Shown: positions 35,121 to 43,322 of the stretch, one piece after another | Layout: every line of letters begins with the position of its first letter | Position numbering within the stretch: position 1 is the first letter of the stretch | Assembly: GCA_026127935.1 (NCBI GenBank) | Contig: JAJSLL010000009.1 | Location: 1-64,000, forward strand | DNA from: Thermoplasmatales archaeon | GTDB taxonomy: Archaea > Thermoplasmatota > Thermoplasmata > Thermoplasmatales > GCA-001856825 | Direction of reading: 5' to 3' | DNA length: 64,000 bases | Notes under the pieces: generated by a model | The model's input: only the letters and a program-made list of their open reading frames with translations | Databases searched by the model: none | What the model was told of the DNA's origin: nothing | Made by a program: the position numbers and the translations under genes

Positions 35121-35820
35121 TTGTCTTCACCTTCTTTCTTGGGGACAGTCTACCAACCTTTCTTCCTGGCGGGGTATTCCTGCCAACAGTCGAAGGTCTT
35201 CCAACGTGCTGGTGGTTTCCTCCACCGTGAGGATGGTTCACAGCATTCATGGCGACGCCCCTGACGGAGAATGGCCTCTTCGCCCTGCTGGAATAAGCGT
35301 GAATCTTCTTTCCTGCCTTCAAGAATGGTTTTGTGTTTCGTCCTCCCCCACCTGCGACTCCGATTGTCGCGAGGCATGACGGCTTGATGTCTCTCATCTT
35401 TCCAGAAGGAAGCTTGAGCGTAACGTTTTCTCCGTGCGCCACAACAGTGCAGAAAGACCCCGGAGTCCTTGCAATGTTCCCTCCGGAACCGGGTCTCAGT
35501 TCGATATTGTATACTATGGATCCATCGGGTATCAAACCAAGCGGAAGGGTGTTTCCAACTTTTGAAGGAGCGTCAAGTCCTCCCATGACTTTCTGTCCTG
35601 CAAACATTCCGTTGTGTGCAATGAAATGTGATGTGCTCTGATCGTTCATCCTTACCACAGCCACCGGTGCATAATGACCGGGATCCCTTACGAGTCTTTC
35701 CACTTTACCCTCCCAGTTCTTTTCGCTTGGATACCTGATCTGACCGTAATGCCTGTGGCTCGGGCTCTTGTACATAAGCCCGCCCTTTCCTCTTCTCTGA
35801 ACTAGTAATCTCTTTCCCAT
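35113..35820 (-). CDS. rpl2: 50S ribosomal protein L2 (uL2)
   Basis: Peptidyl-transferase region protein. GKRLLVQRRGKGGLMYKSPS at the N-terminus and GVAMNAVNHPHGGGNHQHVG at the conserved functional loop with the key histidine. 235 residues, archaeal length. Confidence 0.97.
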   Translation of the reverse strand: MGKRLLVQRRGKGGLMYKSPSHRHYGQIRYPSEKNWEGKVERLVRDPGHYAPVAVVRMNDQSTSHFIAHNGMFAGQKVMGGLDAPSKVGNTLPLGLIPDGSIVYNIELRPGSGGNIARTPGSFCTVVAHGENVTLKLPSGKMRDIKPSCLATIGVAGGGGRNTKPFLKAGKKIHAYSSRAKRPFSVRGVAMNAVNHPHGGGNHQHVGRPSTVGRNTPPGRKVGRLSPRKKVKTNA

Positions 35821-35829
35821 GTTTTCACC

Positions 35830-36090
35830 TCAGAATATTCCCAGCTTTGTAGCTAGTTCCTCCGCCGAGAAATCTTTTGAAATCTTCACGATCGCCTTCT
35901 TTCCTTCCTTGTCTCTCAAAATGTTGACGTTGCTAACCTTCATCTCTGAAATCTCCTCAACTGCTCTCTTGACCTGGTCTCTCGTCGCCTTCTCTTGGAC
36001 GATGAACCATATCTTGTTGTCTCTCTCGATCTGAAGCATCGACTTTTCTGTGACGAATGGCTTCAGAAGAATGTCATAAGGACTCTTCAA
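35830..36090 (-). CDS. rpl23: 50S ribosomal protein L23 (uL23)
   Basis: Exit-site protein. KSPYDILLKPFVTEKSMLQI and VKRAVEEISEMKVSNVNILR fit the family. TTG at 36090 is chosen: it overlaps the L4 stop (TTGA) and GGTGG lies five bases upstream; a GTG three codons earlier is possible. 86 residues. Confidence 0.93.
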   Translation of the reverse strand: MKSPYDILLKPFVTEKSMLQIERDNKIWFIVQEKATRDQVKRAVEEISEMKVSNVNILRDKEGKKAIVKISKDFSAEELATKLGIF

Positions 36091-36845
36091 ATCTTCCACC
36101 CCCTCACATCGTTCAAAGCTCCTTCCGTCATGACCAGCAACCTGCCGGGATGCCCTCCCGGGGCAAGCACATAAGCGTTCAACTCTTCGGGTCTGACTAT
36201 GTCCACGCCTGGAAGATTCTTCAGAGCCTTTGAGATGTGTGACTTGTCCTTGACAACGAAGAGTATGCTCTTGGGTGTCACGTACTTTCTTCCCCTGCTC
36301 TTTCCCCTTCCTGCCCTGATCTTTGTTCCTTCCTTTGATCTCACTATATCAGCGAACACTCCAACGTTCTCAAGAACGTCAGTTGCCTCGCTCGTCTTTT
36401 CGATCAACTCGAATTTGTCTTCGAGAATAACCGGAAGCGATTCGACTGTGAATTTGTGACCCCTCTGTTTCACCATTTCTGGGGAAACAGTGCAGGACAG
36501 TGCAGACAACTTTGCCTGGACTTTCTCCTTCTTGTTCACCTTCATGCTCCAGTCCTTTGCCGTTACCGGATGGTGGGCTGACCTTCCTCCCCTGGCATTA
36601 CTCAGGAGCACTCCCCTCGAGCTGCCGGAGACCCTTGGGTATCTGGAGATACCGTGGTTGGGTCCCATATTATGGCCGACCCTCCTATTACCTGCGAACC
36701 AGTAACTTCCGTAAGGTGTTCTTCCGTTCGATTGATATGCGTTTGTGAACCTGATTATCAGGTCCCTCCTTATTGGGTAATTGAAAGCTTCTGGAAGGTC
36801 AACGTTCTTCACAACCTTGCCATCCAGTGAAAATAAATTTGTCAT
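36087..36845 (-). CDS. rpl4: 50S ribosomal protein L4 (uL4)
   Basis: Exit-tunnel protein. The archaeal form shows PEAFNYPIRRDLIIRFTNAY and the extended loop RNARGGRSAHHP-like region (SNARGGRSAHHPVTAKDW). 252 residues. One base separates it from the L3 stop. Confidence 0.96.
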   Translation of the reverse strand: MTNLFSLDGKVVKNVDLPEAFNYPIRRDLIIRFTNAYQSNGRTPYGSYWFAGNRRVGHNMGPNHGISRYPRVSGSSRGVLLSNARGGRSAHHPVTAKDWSMKVNKKEKVQAKLSALSCTVSPEMVKQRGHKFTVESLPVILEDKFELIEKTSEATDVLENVGVFADIVRSKEGTKIRAGRGKSRGRKYVTPKSILFVVKDKSHISKALKNLPGVDIVRPEELNAYVLAPGGHPGRLLVMTEGALNDVRGWKI

Positions 36846-36846
36846 C

Positions 36847-37836
36847 TTACGCCCCCTGCTTGCTCTCTACGGACACGTACGTCATTCCCACTTTCTCAAC
36901 ATCTGGGACGTACTGTCTGGCCGGATCCCTCAGCTTGATCATTCTCTTTGTAGAGCCTGGAACGGTTCCATGAACAAGTATGTAGTTGTTCACGACCTCA
37001 CCATAGTTCAGGAACCCGCCCTTCGGCGTGATTGCCTTCTCCTCTGGCTTTCCGTAAAACAGGACTCTCTTATTGAATTCGGTTCTCTGGTGGAAACCCA
37101 TCTGTCCTGCTTGTGGGACTGTGTTCCTGACCCAGTCGGGGTGCCATGGTCCCAGAGTACCTATCATTCTCCTATGCTTCCTGTTCTTGTAAGGGAGGAG
37201 TTTCACTCCCCATCTCTTCACGTGACCCTGGAATCCTTTTCCCTGAGTAATCGCTATGATATCAACAAACTTTCCTGACTTTGAAAATGAATCGAAACTG
37301 ACCTCTTTACCAAGCAGAGATTTTGCGTAATCTATCCTCTCTTTTATTGACCCGCCTCCGATCCTTATTTCTGTCAGGTCAGGGGCCTTCTTTGAAATTG
37401 CCTTCACCTTTTCATTCTGTACCAAGACAAGAACGTTCACTTCAACTGCGTCAGCGCCGTCCAGTTCCTTGGGCTTGTACTCCTTGGAAATTGGAAGTAT
37501 TTTCTTGAGTTCGTTCAGCGAACCGCTGTCATAAACTTCTCCGATAGTGTGTTCCCCATATGCATCCCTTCCGTACAGCCTGATTCCAGCCACCTTGAGT
37601 GGTGGAACCTCAATGACCGTCACGGATGAAGCGACCTCTGATCCTGCGGTAGTGCTGCTCTTCCTATAATCCACGAACAGCGCGTGCGTCATTCCTGCCT
37701 TGAATCCAACAAAGCCCTGAAGTTTTGGACCCTCGTGGATTTGCGGCCAGGACCTGACGTGGGGTATTACTGATCTTGCTCTCTTCCTGGGATAGTATCC
37801 CATAGACCCATGTCTCGAATGATTTGGTGTTGCCAT
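36847..37836 (-). CDS. rpl3: 50S ribosomal protein L3 (uL3)
   Basis: First gene of the superoperon. RHGSMGYYPRKRARSVIPHV at the N-terminus, LQGFVGFKAGMTHALFVD, and the W-finger region WHPDWVRNTVPQAGQMGFHQ are archaeal L3 features. ATG 37836 gives 329 residues with the usual MATPNHSRHG start; an upstream GTG at 37845 is less likely. Confidence 0.96.
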   Translation of the reverse strand: MATPNHSRHGSMGYYPRKRARSVIPHVRSWPQIHEGPKLQGFVGFKAGMTHALFVDYRKSSTTAGSEVASSVTVIEVPPLKVAGIRLYGRDAYGEHTIGEVYDSGSLNELKKILPISKEYKPKELDGADAVEVNVLVLVQNEKVKAISKKAPDLTEIRIGGGSIKERIDYAKSLLGKEVSFDSFSKSGKFVDIIAITQGKGFQGHVKRWGVKLLPYKNRKHRRMIGTLGPWHPDWVRNTVPQAGQMGFHQRTEFNKRVLFYGKPEEKAITPKGGFLNYGEVVNNYILVHGTVPGSTKRMIKLRDPARQYVPDVEKVGMTYVSVESKQGA

Positions 37837-37947
37837 TCTTACCACTGCTGCACAGCCGTTGCGTCTTGATGTGTTCTTAATTGCAGGACCATCATTGGCA
37901 CTATGGCCAGAGACGTGTGGCTAATGCTCTTTCGACAGAACCTGTTC

Positions 37948-37959
37948 GTATATAAATGG
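37948..37959 (-). promoter_or_regulatory. TATA element of the ribosomal superoperon
   Basis: CCATTTATATAC on the minus strand is the strongest TATA-like sequence upstream of L3. A start about 25 nt downstream (near 37928) would leave a leader of about 90 nt before L3, long enough for autoregulation. Only sequence evidence. Confidence 0.55.
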
Positions 37960-38303
37960 TTCGTAATTGATGGCTTTGTCGTTAAATTGCCAATATAACG
38001 ACAGAATTTTCAAGAAAACCACACCTATAAGATATTAACTATAGATGCGCTTGTTCAACTGCGTTGATTGGAATGCTGATGAAACGTATTCGCACCGATG
38101 ACTGGAAATGTGGTTGCAAATAGGACATTTAAAATTGTTTTGTTTGTCGAACCCTGCTCTTCATTGGGTCTTTCGTGGGGGAACAGGTCACTGCCCTCTA
38201 ACGTCGCTCAGGGACGCGAGATCTGTGTCACTCTTCAGGCACTCACAGAGGAGCTGGAAAATCCCATTCCACGGCGATCTTGACCTCGGAGGTATTCCTC
38301 CTG
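37960..38303. other. Non-coding region upstream of the ribosomal superoperon, several hairpins
   Basis: No plausible gene found on either strand. Between 38215 and 38310 several short inverted pairs occur: CTGTG/CACAG arms around 38225-38250, TGGAA/TTCCA near 38258-38274 and GGAGG/CCTCC near 38289-38302. This clustering could mean a structured RNA or terminators, or a leftover of the short ORF upstream. I cannot match it to SRP RNA or RNase P RNA signatures. Confidence 0.35.
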
Positions 38304-38516
38304 CTAGTGCTTGGATGTCCTGACAAAGAGTTCCATCGTAGCTTTCTGATCGATGTGCTTAAGCCCCAGTTCCGCAGGATCCGAATAATAAGCTGCGTAT
38401 CTGGTCATCCCTTTAAACTCTGGCCCAGCACCATATCTAGCTCTAAAGTACCCATTTCTTGCCACTTCTCGAATCTGTGATTGAACTAATGAAATGTTCT
38501 TATAAGGATTATCCAG
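38304..38516 (-). CDS. Short unrecognised ORF, no standard start
   Basis: An open frame runs from a TAA near 38551 to TAG at 38304. Its product includes QSQIREVARNGYFRARYGAG and GMTRYAAYYSDPAELGLKHI, which look like real protein in composition. There is no ATG, GTG or TTG before this conserved-looking part; a CTG at 38516 lies about 30 nt after an AT-rich TATA-like stretch (38541-38551), giving 70 residues. It follows the Nudix gene on the same strand. Either a small gene with CUG start or a fragment of a decayed gene. I do not recognise it. Confidence 0.35.
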   Translation of the reverse strand: MDNPYKNISLVQSQIREVARNGYFRARYGAGPEFKGMTRYAAYYSDPAELGLKHIDQKATMELFVRTSKH

Positions 38517-38549
38517 AGGTGGGCGTTTGTAAGAACACCTTTCAGAAAA

Positions 38550-39179
38550 TTAAATTCTGACCTGTCTTTCACCTTTCGCGAAAAGCTCTCCAATTTCTAG
38601 AACTCTTTCAAAATACACAAAATTGCCGGGTACGAAAGATTTCTTTCCTATTTCGAGAAGTGTCTCATTCCTTTCCTTTTCGTCGGCAAGCGTCACTTTC
38701 AAGGGAAGACCGCTTATCTTTCCTTGAATTAGTTCTCTCCCGGATCTGAACGGAACTGCAGCAATACCATACAGTTCTGTTGGATCAGGTCGGAACGTCC
38801 TAAATTTCTTCTTCGCCTTTGTGAAGTATACTTCGGAGAACTCCCTGACTTGGACACCTTCCCCCTTGTAATCAAACTTATTTTGTCCAACAAATGTCAA
38901 TTCTGAGGTTCTTAACCTTATCCCAACTTCTTCCTCGATCTCTCTCAATAGCGCTTCTTCCGCGGATTCTCCTGCAGATATGTGCCCCCCCACTGTAGCG
39001 TCAAGCAATCCGGGAAAGGCAACATTCTTACCCCTAATCTGGAAGTAGACAGAATCTGAATCAATAAACCACCATTGTGCAGTCTTATGAAGTGAACCGA
39101 TCCGGTGGGCTGTTTCCCGTTCTGTGATTCCTGTAATTTTCAACGATTCGTCGTAGACATCAACTAACTCCGTCCTCAT
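38550..39179 (-). CDS. Nudix hydrolase family protein
   Basis: A 209-residue protein with a complete Nudix box beginning at residue 65 (GHISAGESAEEALLREIEEE) and continuing VGI. The N-terminal VDVYDESLKITGITERETAH and HKTAQWWFID resemble the Nudix subgroup that includes type 1 isopentenyl diphosphate isomerase and YfcD-like proteins. The characteristic catalytic cysteine of the isomerase is not obvious, so hydrolase activity on a diphosphate is more likely. Stand-alone gene downstream of nrdJ on the same strand. Confidence 0.8.
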   Translation of the reverse strand: MRTELVDVYDESLKITGITERETAHRIGSLHKTAQWWFIDSDSVYFQIRGKNVAFPGLLDATVGGHISAGESAEEALLREIEEEVGIRLRTSELTFVGQNKFDYKGEGVQVREFSEVYFTKAKKKFRTFRPDPTELYGIAAVPFRSGRELIQGKISGLPLKVTLADEKERNETLLEIGKKSFVPGNFVYFERVLEIGELFAKGERQVRI

Positions 39180-39232
39180 GATATGATTAAAAAGAACAAT
39201 AAGGAAGAAAAATACTTTCCCCGAATCTCAGA

Positions 39233-41554
39233 CTACTCACACTTGGAGTAACCGCAAGTCTTGCACGACAGGCATCCGTTTTCCATAGCTAGCGTGTCAT
39301 TGCTACACTTGGGACAGGTGGCAAAAGACTTTTCCTTTTTCTCTTTCTTCTCCTCTGTCTTGATTGCAGTCACCAAGAAATCTGTTGGTCCCGTAAGGGT
39401 CGCCTGCGGAGGCTCTCCTTTCATTGCTATATCGATTGCCTTGGCCACTCCGTCCGGGACTGAGGTAATCTTGGTTCCGCCCACAAAGGACGTGGACTTC
39501 CCCTTGATCCCCGTGAGTGCCCTGACAACCTTAGACACATCTCCTCCTTCCTGAAGATAGAGTGATAGCAGCCTTCCGATTGCTTCTGAGTAAGCCCTCT
39601 CTTCTGATCCCGACTTGCCCACGTTGACAAATATTTCAACGGGGTTCGCATTTTCGTCGAAGTTAATTGTGGTGTAAAGTTTGCCGGTCTCCAGCAGCGG
39701 AAAGACTATCGTCCTTCCGGTCAGTATCGTGGACCTCTCAAATTCCTTGTGTTCCTTCTTCTTTGTCGCTTCCTTCGTGAGCAGTATTCCTTCCCTCGAT
39801 CCTTCTCTGTAGACGGTGACTCCCTTGCATCCCGCCTTCCACGCCTCAAAATAGATCTTTCCGACTTCTTCTGTCGTGACAGGAGAGGCGAGATTCACTG
39901 TCGAAGATATGGAGTGGTCTACATACTTTTGTATTGTGGCCTGGAGCTTTATCCTGAACATTGGGTCAATCTTGTGGGCCTCAACGAAGTATTCGGGCAA
40001 ATCTCTGTCGTCCTTGATACCGTAGAGTTCCATGTATTCCCTCACGAGTGGATGGTAAACCTTGAAGGACTGCTTGGATAGAGACTCGCTCCTCCTGGTG
40101 TAGGAGAATGCAAAAACCGGTTCGATTCCACTAGAAGTTCCGGCCAGAGCTGAGCCACTCCCTACCGGTGGAACAGTTATCAGTGCAACATTTCTGATAC
40201 CCTTTGACTTGATCTTCTCAAGCAGTTCTGGTCCTAGTCTCTGGATGAACGGTGATTTGAGATGTTTCTCCAGATCGAAAGCCGGGAATGTTCCCTTCTC
40301 CGCTGCAATGTTCGTGCTTTCATCGTAGATTATCTTCATTATTCTTTCAAACGTTGTATCTACAAATTTTATGGACTCAGGAGTATCGTACTTGATCTTG
40401 AGCTTGATTAGCATGTCCCCAAGACCGGTGAATCCTACCCCTATTCTCCTGCTCTTCCCGGCTTCGTCTGTCTGGGTCTTCAGGGGATGTTTGTAAAGGT
40501 TGTAATCCACAACGTCGTCAAGGAATCGGACGGTATATCGGACTGCCTTTTCCAGATCTTCCCAGTCAACTTCAGCCTTTTCAAACTGATGCTTCACAAA
40601 GACTGCAAGGTTCACATTGCCTAGGTTGCAAGCTCCGTATCCTTCCAGAGGTATCTCAGAACAGGGATTGGTTGTGAGTATCTCCATACCATTGTATTCT
40701 GAAGTGCTTTCCTTTCTCATCGTGTCCCAGAAAATAAGTCCTGGTTCGGCCCAGTTTCTGGCAGAGCTTATGAGCTCGTTCCACAATTCCCTAGCCTTTA
40801 CCACTCTCTCTATTCTCTTTACCTTGCCACTCTCATAGCGGAGAGTAAAATCTTCGTCATTCTCAACTTTCTTCATGAACTCATCTGTTATTTTTACGGA
40901 GATGTTGGCGTGCCTCACGTGGTTCAAATCTCTTTTCACTTTTATGAAGTCCATTATGTCTGGATGGTCTACTCTTAAAGTGATCATCAAAGCTCCGCGT
41001 CTTCCTGCTTGTCCGATTGTACCAGTAGTTTCGGACATGATGTTCATGAAAGATACACTCCCGGTAGATTTCAGCGCAGCGTTATTGACTGGAGCACCTC
41101 TCGGTCTTAGGATGCTTATGTCCGTCCCTACCCCTCCTCCTAAAGAGTAAGTCCTTGCGGCCTCTTTTGTCCAGTCGAAAATCGACTCAAGTGAGTCGTC
41201 CCTTATTGGGATCACATAACAATTGTTGAGGGTGGCTCTCCTCTTGAATTTCTCCTGGCCCGCCCCAAACAAGATTCGACCGCCGGGGATCATCCTGAAA
41301 TTTTCCAACAGCCAGTAGAACTTGCTTTCCCACTCTGCCATTAGTTGTTCACTTTCGACGGACGATATCTCCCTGGCCACTCGTCTCCACATCTCTTCAG
41401 GTACTTTCTCAAGAAGGATGCCATCGTTGTCTTTCATTGCATATTTGTCTATAAATACTCTAGACCTAAGCTCGTCATGGTTGAATCGAACCAGCGTCTC
41501 CGCCGGAACTTCAGAAGGAGCCTCTTTTAAAATTTCGTCACCCTCAACGGTCAT
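39233..41554 (-). CDS. nrdJ: Adenosylcobalamin-dependent (class II) ribonucleotide reductase
   Basis: Makes deoxyribonucleotides using B12, independent of oxygen. NPCSEIPLEGYGACNLGNVN near residue 291 carries active-site Cys/Glu features, and GIRNVALITVPPVGSGSALA near 443 is the conserved barrel segment. The C-terminus has a zinc ribbon (CPKC, CKTC, near residues 747-768) in addition to the redox region. 773 residues fits class II enzymes without an ATP cone. Divergent from a HTH gene across a dyad-rich promoter region. Confidence 0.93.
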   Translation of the reverse strand: MTVEGDEILKEAPSEVPAETLVRFNHDELRSRVFIDKYAMKDNDGILLEKVPEEMWRRVAREISSVESEQLMAEWESKFYWLLENFRMIPGGRILFGAGQEKFKRRATLNNCYVIPIRDDSLESIFDWTKEAARTYSLGGGVGTDISILRPRGAPVNNAALKSTGSVSFMNIMSETTGTIGQAGRRGALMITLRVDHPDIMDFIKVKRDLNHVRHANISVKITDEFMKKVENDEDFTLRYESGKVKRIERVVKARELWNELISSARNWAEPGLIFWDTMRKESTSEYNGMEILTTNPCSEIPLEGYGACNLGNVNLAVFVKHQFEKAEVDWEDLEKAVRYTVRFLDDVVDYNLYKHPLKTQTDEAGKSRRIGVGFTGLGDMLIKLKIKYDTPESIKFVDTTFERIMKIIYDESTNIAAEKGTFPAFDLEKHLKSPFIQRLGPELLEKIKSKGIRNVALITVPPVGSGSALAGTSSGIEPVFAFSYTRRSESLSKQSFKVYHPLVREYMELYGIKDDRDLPEYFVEAHKIDPMFRIKLQATIQKYVDHSISSTVNLASPVTTEEVGKIYFEAWKAGCKGVTVYREGSREGILLTKEATKKKEHKEFERSTILTGRTIVFPLLETGKLYTTINFDENANPVEIFVNVGKSGSEERAYSEAIGRLLSLYLQEGGDVSKVVRALTGIKGKSTSFVGGTKITSVPDGVAKAIDIAMKGEPPQATLTGPTDFLVTAIKTEEKKEKKEKSFATCPKCSNDTLAMENGCLSCKTCGYSKCE

Positions 41555-41580
41555 TCAAATCACTGTATTTCGTAGCTAAC

Positions 41581-41618
41581 ATCAGACGTACTAAAAGGTT
41601 TTTGTGAACACGTCTGAT
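41581..41618. promoter_or_regulatory. Perfect 9-bp inverted repeat in the nrdJ promoter
   Basis: ATCAGACGT (41581-41589) and ACGTCTGAT (41610-41618) are exact inverted copies separated by 20 nt. On the minus strand the intervening AACCTTTTAG could be the nrdJ TATA element, so the arms would flank the site of TFB/TBP binding. This is a good candidate operator for nrdJ. Confidence 0.5.
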
Positions 41619-41660
41619 TCAAAATGTCCAATCAAGTTACCGGCTTATGTTGGTACATTA

Positions 41661-41713
41661 ATAGGTAAATGACCTATGTAATTTACAATAAGCTAAAATT
41701 GCACTTACCTATC
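41661..41713. promoter_or_regulatory. ATAGGT/ACCTAT dyad and third copy between nrdJ and the HTH gene
   Basis: ATAGGT (41661-41666) and ACCTAT (41672-41677) form a dyad with a 5-nt spacer, and a further TTACCTAT occurs near 41706-41713. It may be bound by the HTH protein encoded at 41821. Confidence 0.4.
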
Positions 41714-41820
41714 TCACCATTCCTGAAAATCAATTCATTTTCTGGCCTCTTAATCAAGGATAAAATACAAGCTAAATAAATTTGATAAAATATAAATATA
41801 GAATTTTTATTAACAATTGT

Positions 41821-42183
41821 ATGATAGACGGATTTACCGCTGAGGACGAGAAGCTATCTGGATTACTGATTCAGATGGGCGTGCCAAGAAACGTCTCCAA
41901 GGCACTTGTTTATATGAAAGGAAGGCTGGAGACTACCTCAGTAGAGATCGAGAAAAACGCGAACCTTCGGCAGCCAGAAGTTTCAATTGCGATGCGAATC
42001 CTGAAAGAGCACAGTTGGATAATGAAGAGAGACATAAAGAAAGAAGGGAAGGGAAGACCAGTCCATGGCTATAGACTTGCGAAACCTTTCAACGAAATTG
42101 TCAAAGAGCTGGAAGAAGAACAGAGAAGAAAAATTTCCGATATGCAGAACGTACTTGGACAGATACAGAATCTGGTGCTGTAA
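41821..42183 (+). CDS. Winged-helix transcription regulator
   Basis: A 120-residue protein with a HTH/winged-helix core: VSKALVYMKGRLETTSVEIE, NLRQPEVSIAMRILKEHSWI as the recognition part, then a wing ending GRPVHGYRLAKP. A C-terminal coiled helix (ELEEEQRRKISDMQNVLGQI) suits dimerisation. It resembles small TrmB/GntR-like archaeal regulators. The ATG at 41821 is about 25 nt after TATAAATATAG, so leaderless. Divergent from nrdJ. Confidence 0.75.
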   Translation: MIDGFTAEDEKLSGLLIQMGVPRNVSKALVYMKGRLETTSVEIEKNANLRQPEVSIAMRILKEHSWIMKRDIKKEGKGRPVHGYRLAKPFNEIVKELEEEQRRKISDMQNVLGQIQNLVL

Positions 42184-42195
42184 CCAGGCTTTACG

Positions 42196-42846
42196 CTATT
42201 TCAGTACTTTAACCTCATTTCCATCAGATACAAGAACAGTTTTCTTGCCCCCGAGGAAGAGCCCCGTTTCAACGACGCCAGTAATGAGTTTGAGTTGTTG
42301 TTCTGTCTTATTCAGATCGAGCCTTGTAAGTGGTTTACAGTCACAGATCAGATTACCATTGTCGGTCACAAAATCTCCCCTGAACTGACACGTCAACCCT
42401 AGTCCTTCGAGCTCCTTCTTTGTGGTTTCGTGCCCAAAAGGGAGCACCTCGACAGGTATCGGAAACCTGTTCCCTATTCTTTCCACCAACTTATCGTCCG
42501 ATACGATGACAAGATAGTTTTTCGACTTGTTTCTCACTTTCTTCTCCCTAGTGAGCTGGCCTCCTCCCCCCTTCAGAATGTTCAAGTTTTTGTCTACTTC
42601 ATCTGCTCCATCCACTGTGAGGCTAATCCAGTCAACTGCGTCGATGTCTACGGTTTTAATTCCCACTTCTCTGGCAAGTTTTTCAGATGCAGTTGAGGTT
42701 GCCACTCCGACAATACTGTCCTTGATGTCACTCTGCCCGAGAAGTTTGATGAACTGTGATGCTGTTGTCCCAGAGCCAAGTCCGACAACATCTCCCTTTA
42801 GAATGTAGTTGAGTGCTTCCCTTGCGACCTGATCCTTCTTATCCAT
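42196..42846 (-). CDS. rpiA: Ribose-5-phosphate isomerase A
   Basis: Interconverts ribose 5-phosphate and ribulose 5-phosphate. GLGSGTTASQFIKLL, DGADEVDKNLNILKGGGGQL with the catalytic aspartates and KKVRNKSKNYLVIVSDDKLV are all conserved. 216 residues, typical. Convergent with the HTH gene, 12 nt between stops. Confidence 0.95.
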   Translation of the reverse strand: MDKKDQVAREALNYILKGDVVGLGSGTTASQFIKLLGQSDIKDSIVGVATSTASEKLAREVGIKTVDIDAVDWISLTVDGADEVDKNLNILKGGGGQLTREKKVRNKSKNYLVIVSDDKLVERIGNRFPIPVEVLPFGHETTKKELEGLGLTCQFRGDFVTDNGNLICDCKPLTRLDLNKTEQQLKLITGVVETGLFLGGKKTVLVSDGNEVKVLK

Positions 42847-43259
42847 TCTGATACCCTTTCACTTTTGAATGTTCTAAAGGTATTACTAAGTTCCTATCTT
42901 CGACATTGCTTCTACAATCCAGCATTACCATCTCTCACGACAAGACAGAATAAGAGGCGAACATGCCTATATATGATGATATTTCAAACGATTCAATATT
43001 CTATTCCAAGTAAAAGGACAGGATCGATTTCACTTCCATCTCATTTTCTAAAAATCTTTTCTTCCTTATCCGAACCATTTGAAATTATCAAACTGCCCCC
43101 AAGAACCGCCATTTTTTAGTTTTCTGTGACCCCAAAACAAATGTCTGATTTTTTTAATGTAATTTCAGACCGAGTTGTTTAATGTGACTGCTTAAATGAT
43201 TTGAAAACAACTAGGGCTAAAGATCTTGTAAGTTATCCCGAAGTTTGTGTCTAGTTGCT
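42847..43259. other. Intergenic region between rpiA and the xerA-side palindrome
   Basis: AT-rich, no gene seen. Contains GTCTGA/TCAGAC dyad arms at 43143-43148 and 43165-43170 (the same hexamers as in the nrdJ dyad, opposite order), a TATA-like TGCTTAAATG at 43189-43198 and a 7-bp inverted pair CAACTAG/CTAGTTG at 43208-43214 and 43251-43257. A small RNA from this region is possible. Confidence 0.35.
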
Positions 43260-43261
43260 CC

Positions 43262-43289
43262 CAGAGGTACTTCTTGCAAAGTGACCGTG
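43262..43289. other. dif-like imperfect palindrome (11-6-11) beside xerA
   Basis: Left arm CAGAGGTACTT, six-base centre CTTGCA and right arm AAGTGACCGTG pair imperfectly; adding CC before and GG after extends the pairing. Total 28 bp with a 6-bp centre is the layout of Xer recombination sites, and it sits 34 nt from the xerA stop codon. The known archaeal dif inner arms are more AT-rich, so this may instead be an RNA hairpin in the xerA 3' end. Confidence 0.35.
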
Positions 43290-43322
43290 GGTTGAACAAA
43301 GATGCAAAAAAATCTCTGGACT

